Source of the DNA: Siderastrea siderea | Taxonomy: Eukaryota; Cnidaria; Anthozoa; Scleractinia; Rhizangiidae | Reading direction: 5' to 3' | NCBI GenBank assembly: GCA_964030785.1 | Contig: OZ034975.1 | Location: 420,201-484,200 of the forward strand | Length of the DNA: 64,000 nt | Shown: in pieces, positions 1-12,800 of the stretch | How positions within the stretch are numbered: the first letter of the stretch is position 1 | How the letters are laid out: each line of letters starts with the position of its first letter | Notes under the pieces: model-generated | The model's database searches: none | What the model saw: the letters and a program-made list of their open reading frames with translations, nothing else | Told to the model about the DNA's origin: nothing | Translations under genes and position numbers: made by a program

Positions 1-181
1 ATTTAGTAACTTACACACCACCCAGAGGTGTGCTCTTGTTATTTTATGTTGACAGGGACTTGGATGATGTCAGTGAAGTCGATATGAAGTAGTTATCAGT
101 AGTTATTAGTTGTTATACCATTTTGTTAATTTTTGTCAAAGTTAATCTTCTGCATGGTTTTTTTTTGATGTGTTGTTTCAG

Positions 182-3100
182 ATGATGGAGATGTTTGTTA
201 TACGTCTGTGAGTGGTTTTGTTTTCCTGAGATTCTTTGCTCCAGCTATTTTGAATCCAAAACTGTTTCAGATGAGAAATGAACACCCAGTAAGTAACTAT
301 TCAGCATTAGGGTAGCCTGCGTAGCAGGCGTAAACGGGGAGGGGGAAGGGGAGCAAGAACGTGGGAGAAGGGGGACTGGGGCTAGGGACGAGGGAACGCC
401 TGCTACAAAGACCCCCATTTGTTCATTTCTCTGGCCGCCAGCTGCCGCAAAATTCTGATTGACTAATTTTTTGACAGTAAGTCCCATGGGAATGACATAA
501 TTAGACGAGGACGTGCGGTTAGAAGATTTGAACTTGGTTGCAGCAGCCAGCAGGCCGGGCCAGGTAGCGAAATCGAAACCAGAGCGAGAAACGGTAGTTA
601 GAGCTTTCCAAAGGGAAGAGATGTTTTAGTGGTTTTGCCAAAGGGATATGGTCCTAGAAAGAAGAGATTTTGTCATTGTCAGAGAGGATTTCAAGAAAGC
701 ATTGCACCGTTTCACACGTGAATTTCCGAGGCAGTGTAAATATCCCGTTTAATATCGGAATGAAGACTCGCCCTTTGAGAACTATAAATTAGAAGAAGAA
801 GCCCAAAGAAACGCTCGACACCTTAAACAGTGGAACTCAGAGAACTAAAAGCGAAGAAATTATTCTTTGAGAACAGACGGTTGTTTTAAAGTGAAATCTG
901 CGGTTGCAATAAGACATCACTCAAGCTGTTGACTTTGTAGGGAATCCATGGTAAAGCAACCTACATTTTTTATTGTAAATTTGTATTGAAATAAATTTTT
1001 TTAATTGTCCGATTCTTCACATTATGGATTTCGCGTTACTTTTGAAATTTCAAAACGTGCACTTCGGTCAATATAAATGCCATTCAAAATGTATCGCGGT
1101 TCTTCGCTTGCGTGTTTTAAAATGAGCTTACCTTTCCTAGAAGCGAAAATTGAACGTGTTTGATTTTCAGAAGCAAAGAGGGGTTTACCTTAATAAATCT
1201 TTTTATTTAGAAAAGCTTCGTGTCTCTTATTTCGAAAAAAGCGCAAGTATAAGTTCTTTGATTGGAAAAAAAATTCTCATCCTAACTTTATTTTTAGATG
1301 CTTCATTAAATTCCTGCGTGCAGTCAGTCATGTAGGAAAGCACGCGCCTGTTTCTGATTGGTGGTTGCATTGACAGTTAACTTAGTTAGATTACCTAAAA
1401 ATCGGTGGGCGGAGATGGAAAAATGGGGGTCTTTGTAGCAGGTGTTCCCTGGTCCCTCGCTCCCAGAACCCATTTTTCTCCCGCGTTCTTGCTCCCCTTC
1501 CCCTTCCCCGTTTACGCCTGCTACACAGGCTAGCATTAGGGTGATGAACCATTTCTTATGCTTGTTTAAAAAGGGTCTAGAAATACCATGTGGATGTGCA
1601 AGTGGCAGACAAGTGCCAAATTTTATTAAGACCAGAAAAGTGCATTATAATTAGCAGTAAATTTGATTCTTCTCTGTGAGTTAAACATATTACAGCAGAA
1701 TTCTTTTCTTTGGAGAATAGCCGTGTTTTTTAAAGATCCAGTCTTATTTATCATTACCCTTCTCAACTGCATAGAGGCTGCATCCATTCATCTAATGTGC
1801 AGAGCAGAATGTTGTTTGTCTGGACTCAGTGAGATCACAGAAGATAGTTGGGGTAATTCAAAGTCCAGATTGTAGACAAAAATCAATATTTTCTTGAGAT
1901 AACTTGAAACTTCTTATTAAATCATCAAACACAGGGGCATGACAAACTGTGTTCAGTTTGTTAATGGCCTACATAGAAAAGTCGGTCTGATTGAGGGTCC
2001 AGTTAATTCAGGTTTGACTGAGTGTATAAATATACTTCTGAAAAGAAACAATGAAAGTCTTGTGACACTCATGTAGCAGCTGTGTTTTAAATGCCTTAAA
2101 CATCAGGTTGCTGGCTTACGTTAAATGTTATTTAGTAAAAAAACAACAACAACAACAACAACAGCCAGTACATTTTAGTCAAAGAGTTATTTTCTCGTTT
2201 ATTTCATCAGGATGCACAGACAGCAAGAACTCTTACACTTATATCAAAAGCAATACAAAGTTTAGGAAATGTTGTTAGCTCTGTACTGGTAGGTATCAAA
2301 ACAACATCATAATGCACTTTGAACTTTGAACTGTCCCTTATAATTCCCGTTGAAATCAAGGGGAAACAGTGGCTGCAGTCAGCCAAAATGATGTGTGGTT
2401 CTTCAGTGCCCTTCTCCTGTTCTGCACTTCAACACATGCCTTCACAAGCTGTTCCATGTGGATTAGGGCAGAATGAAGATCGAATGTGCACACAAAACTG
2501 TACTTTTGACTTTTCCTTTCTCTCCCGGGTTCTACTATTTTGGCTGGGAGTGAAGAATTTAACCCTTTCACTGCTAACTTAAAAAAAAAACGTATTTTTA
2601 CCATTGAAGCGGGTTTTTGAGTGCTAGGTTGCCAAATGCCACTTAACTTTGCTACAAAAACATTTCTTTGCAATTAAACTAGATTTTGAACAAGTTTTTG
2701 TAGTAAATTGTACAATATTTTGCTTTCACGCATGTGCATAAGCCAAAATTTGGACTTGTTTTTTTTTTCTTTTGCTGATTCATTCCCAACATTTTTCTCG
2801 CTTCTTTAATTTCTTTTCCTTTTTCTCTCCCTTTCTTTCCTGTTTATCTTCTACCTTTTATCCGCTTTCTATCCACTGGAAAAGTTTTGGCCTCAGCCCT
2901 TGAGAAAACCTGGAAGTGGAACATTGATCAACTATAGGTGACTTGGCCTATTTTACCACCAATTTTGCCCCCAAAATTCCACCAATTTTGCCCCCAAAAT
3001 TGAACACGTGTTTTTGGAATAGCTCTGCTAGAATTTGGTTGATGTTGAAAATGGACACATCTGTGGATGGATCTGTCCTTGCTGTGTTAGCTGCTTATCA

Positions 3101-3880
3101 AAACAATCTGGTGACATCAAAAATGATGACGTCAGGAGTGGTTCAATGTCTACTCCTCTAAATGTCGACAAAACTTGACTTTCGCAGCGAAAGTGTTAAG
3201 ACAATTTTTGCTCAACATTCGAGCAATGAGTGCAAAAATAAAGTTACCAAAAAAATACTCATAGCATGGTAACATTTTCAATACAGTTAAGAGGACATTA
3301 TCACTGCTTAAGCTCCCAAGCTGACCCCTCAAGAGAAGGTTGAATTTCAAATTGTCCATAATTATATTAATTAAAAAGACGTTTCATATCAATTCAAAAC
3401 AAAAATGGCACCCGTCAGCATGTTTTTATGAGATTTGATATAGATTTTTTTTTGCGAATGCTTGAGAATTTAATCACAGGGTCACTTGGAGAAGTGAATT
3501 AAAGTGAGATGTTTCAAATGGTATTCCAAATGTTACCATGCTATGAGTGGTTACTGTATTTTAGTTATTAATTTTTGCAGTTGGTGCTCGAACATATAGC
3601 GGAATCCATCTTAATCCTTAAGTTGTGGTGCAGGAGGATGTTATTTGTAAGATATTTTTGCTCTTTGAGGGAGTGTGAGAGTTGGACTGGTGGCACAGCT
3701 GGGTTATGGATAGGAGAGTAAGATAGGTCACAGGGGGAGAAAAATGAAACCAAGAACCATCATTAGTATTCAACTAAAAATCCCTTTTCTTGAAAATAGT
3801 GTGGTCAGGTCAAAGAGCCATACATGGAGACATTGAAGTCAGTGATTCTCGATCAGGAGCACATTACTGCTGTCAAACGG
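182..3880 (+). CDS. RASA3: RASA exons: C-terminal part of RasGAP domain
   Basis: There are three exons, 182-288, 2211-2288 and 3809-3880. The first starts with two bases of a split codon after a TTTCAG acceptor and ends at GTAAGT. It carries the RasGAP signature around [19 protein letters not shown], the conserved FLR..PA.L.P block that supports Ras binding. The second reads [16 protein letters not shown], the following GAP helix. The third reads KEPYMETL then VKR. An acceptor nine bases earlier (exon start 3800) keeps the same frame and would add three residues (CGQ), so that border is uncertain. Confidence 0.88.
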
Positions 3881-6800
3881 GTAAGTGACTTACTGTGTCT
3901 ATAGAAACTTACTCAGAAGTTCTAATAATGAACTGTGTTGAAGTTTATAGTGGTACTTCATCTGAGCACACAGGCTTTTGAAAACATTTTCGTTAAGGCC
4001 ATTGCATTTTCACATACCGAGTATTAGACTGACTTATACACTGTACATGTACGTATCAAGGGGTAACATGCATGGTCATCAGGAATTCTTTCACTTTTTT
4101 AACTGTGTTATGATATACATTCATCCTTCTGTGTTAAGCAGTGTTTAGTTGCTTTGATTAAACATTAAAATTAATAGTAAACAGCATAATATCATTGAAT
4201 GACAATTGTTCTGAAAAACCCAGCATTACAAATATCTACTGTTGACCAGTATTAATTCCCTCGTAGTTTTTAGTGCTTGTGGTATATTGATGTGAGGCCA
4301 TTGGAGGTATTAGACAATACTTTAAGTGAATGTTGTGATTTGTTTCAGTTCTTGGAGATTATTTCTTCACCCAGTAGAGCACAAGGACTCCCTGTAGACT
4401 CAACAATTGTTCTTAAGGAGGGGTAAGTGTACTGATAGAAGGCAAAGATGTTAAAATGTTCACCCCACAAGGTTTCATTGTTAACAGCTGTTGAGTATTT
4501 AGCACGTGGCCAATGCTTTGTTCTACTCTACACCTGCATTTTGAAACCACATCCGAAACATTACTAAAAATGCTGAACTATTATCATCTTCTAAAACTAC
4601 ACTCAAGACATTTTCATTTTGTAGCTGCAATGATTTTAACATGTATAGTTTACTCCTTCTAAATAATGCATCGTAAACATTTCAGTTCGCCCGTTGGATG
4701 CAACTTGTTTGTCTGAATTGAAGAGTTGTTTGAAAGCTCATCTCTCATCCACACCTTGTTGTTTTTGGAGAGATGGGCATTTTATATATTGTACATTTTT
4801 ATAACATAATTTTGTATGTCATCATGTAAGAAGTATTTGAATGTCAAGTAACAACTGTGTTTCATTTCTTAGGATGTTGATAAAGAGAGCCCAGGGAAGA
4901 AGTAGGTTTGGCTTCAAAAATTTCAAAAAGAGGTTTTTTGTTCTGACCAACAAAGGCCTCACTTATTCCAAAGACAAAACCAAGGCTGCTCTAGGTAATA
5001 TTCCTGTCTGCGACATCCTGGGGGCAGAGAGGCTAGGGGAGGAGTCTTTCCACTTAAAACTGGTACGAATTAAAGAACTGTGTTGAGTGCATTCATTTTG
5101 TCTGTTTTAGCTTGATATCTTGCAGTTATTGATTATGCCATTATAAAATGGTTATGTCAAATTTGCTTTGTGGCTGTGTTTGGTTCACTTTTAGATGGTG
5201 CAGATAATCCAGCCTGACAGATTGTTATATATTCAGGCAAGCAACACTGTAGAGGAAAGAGAATGGTGAGAAAAACTACTGACAAAAGAATCCCACTGAC
5301 CCACACAATTGAAGGACACACAAAAATTTTTTTCTTTTTCATTCTGTTGGAAATTTTAAGGGCAAAAACACTTTAATAAGACAATAAAAACAAAAACCTT
5401 GGTCAATAACAATCCTGGGTACCAGAGACAAGGTGATCTACTGCTGTCAGCAATTCTCTTCACAGCATTAGGGATGCTGATGATGAGTTGATGATTGAGT
5501 TATTAGAGCAAGGTACCCCAGACACAGGCCAGTAGAGGTTAAGCCTCACTGTTGCCTGCATTGCATTTGGCCATGAACACTTACATGTATCTGTTTCAGG
5601 TTTTGCATGTATTTGTTATATTTCGTTATTAATTTTGTAACCTATTTTGTAGGATACGTGCCTTGCGTAAGGTGTGCCAGAGCAATCCTCACAAAGCACA
5701 GAAATATCACCCTGAAGCCTTTGTTACTGGGAAATGGCTCTGGTAAGAAAAAAAAATTGAAAAAATATCTGTAATTTGGCAAGTGAAACTGTGGGTAGGA
5801 TGCTCTGTAAGTCAGGGCTCAAGACTAACTTTTCAGCTTCGTAGCCCAGTGGCTAGTGAGAGATTTGATTTCACTAGCCAAAATAAATTTTCACTAGCCG
5901 GACTTTTTTTTGCGTAATCTCGCACTGTGTTCAATACGTGTTATGTTTAGCCAAGTTAATTACTGTAAATATATGCCTCCGTAATCTAAGGAGTGAAGAA
6001 CTGGAATGTTGACCATTCTATCCAACAGTTAAAGATCCTCACACGAATACAAAGTATTCGTGCATTCAGGGCAAATTCGCAGGCACAATGTTATTCACGC
6101 CTCTCTTTTTCGTTGCGGTTATCATGACCACTATCTAGAAAAGTCAACCTTATATGAGCTTGTCATTGTATGGAGAAACGTTGGGAAGAAGAGACTAACA
6201 TTGTACGCACGTTGTGAGGTACGGAGAAAGACAAGACTGATGCAGCACTCAATTCACGTACGAAAAAATGTCTGCAAGGGAAGACTAGTAAATTATAAGC
6301 GTATTTGAGTACTGAGAAACATTGAGCAGACAAAGCTAATAAGGTTTGAACTTACTAAGGAACGGGGAAACGTTGAGGAATCATATCGAATATATTGGTT
6401 GCATATGCACTACAGTAGGGTGAAACACTGCCAATGTACCAAGGTACAGAGACACGTTGAGGAGACACTGAGGCTAATAAAATACGCATCTACCAACTTA
6501 CGGAGAAACCGGTCATTAGACAAAACTAATTCCGGAAGAACGCCGACCGGACATGCAGCGCTATTACGGCGGTAGGACAATAAATTACGGAGAACCGTAG
6601 GGAAGACAACCAATAATGCATGAATGTACAGATAAACATTGAGAAGACAAGACTAATACCGTATGAACATACCAACGTACAGAGAAACGTTAACAAGTGT
6701 AGATGTAGCGTACGAATGCACTAACACACTGAAAGCCTTGGGAACACAAGACCAGTAAAGTGCGAACGTGCTAACGGCGTGCAGATCAGAGAAACGTTGA

Positions 6801-9800
6801 GAATGCAAGACTAATAAATCGACAAATGTACTTCCGTACGGAGAAACGATGTGAAGACAAGACTAATATCATACGAAAGACAATACGTAGAGAGAAACGC
6901 TGCAAGGGAAGAGAAAGTAATATTGTACAAACATAGTAATGATTGGAAATAAGTCAATAAAAGAAGACTAAAGAATTGTGTGAACGTACTAACGTTCAAA
7001 ACTAGACTAACTTCATATGAACGCACAAACGGACCTTTGAAGGACACGTATGGTGAAACGTTCTTAAGATGGCTAATTTCGTTGGAACATACTAATGAGA
7101 GAGAAACGTTGCCCGGACTGAGACAACAAATGGTAGGGAGAAACGTTGAGATGACAAAACAAGTACCATAGGGAACATTATGATATCCTTTTACAGAATA
7201 AGTTTTTGTTTCTGTTCACGCAATTTGCTTTTGGGATCCGATCTTCAGAAGCATTAGTTTGGTTTCCATCCGGTACTTTAATGCTTTGAAAATTCACTAG
7301 CCAAAATGGAATTTTTACTAGTTTGTGACTAGTTGGCTACCGTTAGTCTCGAGCCCTGGTAAGTAACTATTAATTATGTATACACTGAGTGTCAGTACCA
7401 AAGCTCCATCATGTTTCTTTGACACTACTTTCTTGCTTGCCTCTTTCCTTTAAACAATGGTATCAATAATTCATTGTGATATATAAAGACATGAATACCA
7501 CGTCTTATCATTGTTTTCCTGTACATCTTTATCAAGATCAAATTGTAAATTGGAAATGTTGGTTTGGGAAAATGGAGAAAACGTATGGAGCAAGGCCATG
7601 GCCAGAACCAACAACAAGTTTGAACCACACAATGACATCTGCACATTCAGTATTTGAACCGTCAGTCAAATGCTCTAACCACTGTGCTCCATGAAGACAT
7701 CCTTTTTGTAATTTTATCTTGGGAATTTTTTGCTTGATTAAGAAGGAATGGATTTCTTTTTCAGCTGCAAAGAACGATCAGAGAAAGCAGCGGGCTGTAC
7801 ACCAGTGACTGAGTAAGCATACACTTATCTTACTATCTTGATAACGGCTTTTTAACCGGCCGTCGCCATGATGGCGACCGCCGGTTTATAAAATGGACAC
7901 GGTTTTTGGTGAAAGCAAGTTGGCTTAACATACGAAGAAAGTGCTGTAAAGCTTGTGGTACGGGTACTCAAGAGCGGTACTGTCTTAGATAAGACGCATG
8001 CGCATGTTAGTCTTCTGAATGTTACCTTCCTATGTTTTTGTCTTTTAATTTACAGTATTTAAGATATGAACGGCGAAGGGTTGTTTGAGTTTGGGGTTTT
8101 TTGTACAGTACAGCCCAAAAATAATGCACACGCAAGAACTTCTTTTTGCGTCCGCAAGCCGAGAACTTCTTGCGGCTACTTGCAGGATGCCTGCACTTGA
8201 ATACTGCAAGCCGCAAGAACGTCTTTGCGTTTAGAAGTTAAAACCGCAAGAACTTCTTGTGGTAAGATATCTGGACCGCAAGTAAGCGCAAGAACGTCTT
8301 TGCGCTAACATCTTAAAAACCCGGAACCCGGAGAAGGTAAAAAAGAGACCACTTTGTAGCGCAAGGCACGTTCGAAATTGGCTGCCTTTGTAACTTGCAA
8401 TCAGTTGTTTATTTGGTCCCTTGTAAGTTTTTTTCTTCGGTTTTGAATTTTTTATCCGATAAAGAGTTCACTAGGTTCTGAATTTGACACTGGTCGCCTT
8501 CTATGTTATTTTTTAACGGCTAGGGAGAAACGAGACTCAAACGAAGCACGCGTATGTTATTGTTTATGTGTCCCGGAGTCCCAGACATGTGGTACGCTTA
8601 GCGGCGCGAAAGATTTCGCTCGATTTATTTCACTTAAATGAGGAACAATGGCAAAGCACAGTCCATCAGTCACATTATTAAAGAACCGACATTCACCTGT
8701 TCAGTGTTGCTGTACTTCCACCAACATATTAAACTCGGACAAATACTTTTAATTAGTTGCGCTCACACGTGTGAGAAATGAACATGGTCACTCAGATGAG
8801 AAGAAATAATACCCGAAGTCTTAATTGGAAAAACACATTATGTTTGTAAACATAGTTCCACTCATTACGCTGAAGTCGATATCACATTTTAAATCTTCGA
8901 AGTAAACCAAAAAAGTCTGAAGGAAACTAAAACTCCGCGATCTGAAAGAAATTTGGCACGTCAATTCTAACCTGAGTAAACACAAATCTGCCGTATGCAA
9001 ATTTGGTATGATTTGCTTGAATGACATTTTGTAACGCAATGCATGAGCAGTTCTCTAAGCCGTCAAGACAGCAAGCCCCGGGCAGCAAGCTGTGTCGAAA
9101 GGCGAATGTGTAGTTGAAATCATATGTCTATGCTATTTCTTCGAGTATCCCTGTTTTGCTGGGAAATTAAACTGGTAAAGATGCAGGGATTCTTGATGAC
9201 TTCACCCACGCGATGGCATGACCTCCTGCATGTGTAAGTCTTGTCTTGTCTTGCCTGTCAAAGAAGAGTTCGCGCAGTTTGCCACAATTATAGCTTTTGG
9301 ACCTTTTTGTTTCTATTTCTTGGATGGAATAAAAAACTGAATTGAGTCAGTTCTGAGTTGAACCCGTATCACTGTATCTGAGACACGCTTAAAAAAATTG
9401 TTCATGTTTTGTCATGTGCCGGAGATCATGTTTACCGGGTGTTTATCTTCCAGTCGGAAAGCTGGCGGATATTCCATTTCGTGATGTGAATTTTCTTCGA
9501 TACTTCGGTTGTTCGAACATTTGCTTCCTTGATTTTTTGATTAGCCTTGTGAACTTTCGCTTGACTCGGCGAATTCTCGCGCCAACACGCCAACACGGCG
9601 AAAAATCGCTCGAAAGCTCGGTGATATTTCAAAGAGAATAGAGTGCGAGATTCGCTCTCATTACTTTTGCAATACCTCACACTAACACGAGCACTACAAG
9701 TTTCTTCAGCTGGACCCTCAGTACTTCTTGCGCCTTCTTGCGCCTTGCGGTACCATTAGTAACTTCTTGCGGCTAGATTTTCAACTTCTTGCGTTTCGAA

Positions 9801-12800
9801 TGTTCTTGCGGGTAAACTGCAAACTGCGTATTTGTATGATAACAAAAACCTAGCACTTTCACTTCTTGCGCGGGCTTGCGTGTTCTTGCAGCGCAAGAAC
9901 TTCTTGCGCCACTTCTTGCGCTGCATTATTTTTGATAGGATTGAATGCGAAAATAGGATTGAATGCGAAATTGACTGTGTTGTCTGATCTAGTTAGTGGT
10001 TATGGTGAAAAGTTTTTATAGCGCAGGAGTTTTTTTTATTGGGATTGACATTTTGAGGGGTGTAAAAATGTGGGAGTCAGAAGGATTTGTGAATGTCAGC
10101 AGCATATCACACTTCTGTGAATGTGATTTGCTTTGAAAGTTAGTAAAGTTGCGTTTTGCGTGAGAGGCAGTTTCCCTTGGCGGTTTATGGGGTGGGGGGG
10201 GGGTGGTTTGCGAAGTGGATTGTAAGGTTTCTGATTGGCTAACTTGTATTTCGCAGCGGACAAAAAGGACAGTTGCGTTTTGCCGGCGTGGGCTAGGAAG
10301 AGAAGGAATTGGTACTAGTATGATGATGCAGTATTAGTTGATTGCACATCAGTACATGATAGTTCTTGTGAACGGAGAGAAATGAGTGTTTATTTGAGGC
10401 GAGAAGTTGATACGAAGGAATCGTCATTAATAAGGAGATTAATTAATAAGGCAGGTGTTACGAGTCTTTTTGCATTGAAAGAACGAAAATATCTGAATAT
10501 TATCGACGGATTTGTGTGGTTTGCGTGTGGTGTTCGCTAAAGGCTACGAGCAGTCTCACTTTCCGTTCAGAGATAGAGAGTGAAGGAAAAGAAAAACAGG
10601 CGAGTGAGCGCGAAATCGATTGCGTCTCGACAGGCGCGTTAGCTTTCAAAGACGTGGGCGACTTTCGTCCCCGCTCGCTTGTTTACCGGGTTAGCAAACT
10701 GGATTTAAACATCACGTCATGAGATATCTTGACGTGCCCCATACTCTGACGATCTGCTCGAGCTTGGGTTATCAAGCGTTATATTTTGATTCTACTGCTA
10801 TGTTCACTGTTTGTATTTAAGGTCTAGGCACAACAGTAAATACTTCGTCGTCCCTGTGTGAGCATTCTCAGTTGTGGACGAATTCATATCGACATTCAAC
10901 GTTTGAGTGATTTTGCGTTTTTCAGCACAAATAAAGCGATAAGAAAGATAAGCTGAGTCATCAGAGTTTAAACATTACGTCATCCAGTACCGCTATAGTC
11001 AAAATATTGTGTCACACAATCACACTTTTCGTCACGCCGGTTCGTAAAAAAAGAGGATCGCGCTAACATTTATGAAACCTAGGGGTGGGGAGGGTCAGAA
11101 TGGCCGGTTAAAATGCCCAATGGGCTTTCTTGTTTTTCATACTGTTGTATTGCCCATGAGGTATTTCTGTACTCCCTGGGGGTGAGGAGGAGGGGGGGGG
11201 CAGCATGTCAATAAAGTTTTGTATAGAGAGGATCCACCCAAAGGTTCAAACCCTTACCCTTTCATATACTTTTTTTAAATCAAAATGACCACTTTCATGT
11301 ACGTTGAATAATTATTGTTGCATCCCTTTCTTACACTTGTGTCAGCTTGCCAGCTTGCCAAGTTATTGGTAAAACATAGGCACGTGTTGCGTGCTTGACC
11401 TATGTTGAAATGATAAGTCTTATCCTCGCTTATTTGCGATTTTTAAGACATACTCTGAGGACAAAACAACCCGCGATTATTCTTGCAAATACTTCCCCCC
11501 TCCACTGTAGCACCTGAGTGCATAAAGCCCAGTTCAGACGCCGCACCTCCCATGTGTCGTACCAAGTAGTACGTAGTTTTTTGGCAGTTGTTCGGTGTCC
11601 AAATGAGTTTTTTTGACAGATTTCAATTAGGCAAGCCAAAATCTCAGGGTAGGGCAAAGTTTGCCTCTTAAATACGACCTAGGAGCGAAAATGTATTTGG
11701 TACGGCCTATGAGAGGTACGGCGTCTGAACTGGGGCTAAAACAGCTTTTTTGTTTACTCAGCAATACCCTTGGAATGCAAAACAACATCCCGCTAAAAAC
11801 CCAGTTGGACCAAAATTGGCGATAGAGCAACCATCGGGCTAGTAGGCTGCAGGCTAAAAAGTCAAACTGACACTACAACAAGACTGCATAAAAACTTCAA
11901 ATTAAATTTAAAACTGAAACCTCAGTTAAGGTCAACTAATGATTGTCTGCATATTACTGAAGAATATAAATCGAGCTCACAACAAGATGTGAAAGAAACA
12001 AGTGTAGTAGATAATAATTTGAGGAGAGGGCAGTCATTGCGGTCATGTTAAAACGTAGCCTGCAGACTGCAGACCATGCAGACTACGCAGACTGGTATTT
12101 TGTTTTCTTTAAGTAAACTGTGATTTGTTGTACTTTTTAGGACTTTTCACTTTTTGTCGTGTTAAGATGACATGGCCAACAGCTTGCCGTGTTCTCCAAA
12201 AAATGCCCCGCTGTAAGGAATTCTCGAACAATTTCGACAGAAAGATTTGCACCTTCTGGGAGTATTTCATATTCCTTTGCCAGATGATTAAAAAGTACAT
12301 ATTGGTTTTGCAGTTAACGAAGTTTCCGAGCTTGAGCATACCGTGAACTCGCTATGTTACCGTATACATTACAGGTTTAAAAACCTACAGACATGCTTAG
12401 CTTGAAGAAGCTAATCTATGCAAATTGCTATCTTAAACACGTCGCTAAAAAATTTCAAAAACCATATGTTCCCGTACATGATAAAACCAAGAAAGAAATC
12501 ATTGCTATGTCGGCTGGAAAATCTGTGGATATGACTGATATAAATCATGGACACAGCATCGTAAACTAAAACTAAACCGCATTTTGGGAAGAGAAAACAG
12601 GTTTAAAAACCTACTGACATGCTTGAATAAACAAGCTAATTTATGCAAATTGCAATCTTATAAACGCGTCGCTATAAATTTCAAATCACCAAACAAAGCT
12701 GTTTCAAAAACCCCTCAAAGTACAGTCAAAATGACCCATATCAAGCACAGATACAATCTTTTCAACCAACAAAAAAAGATACATAACCAAAACAGCTGTT

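Noticed and set aside
1324..1654. 70-codon frames on both strands near 1.4-1.5 kb
   Set aside because: They lie in the right TIR of the Mutator-like element and match frames in the left TIR in mirror image.
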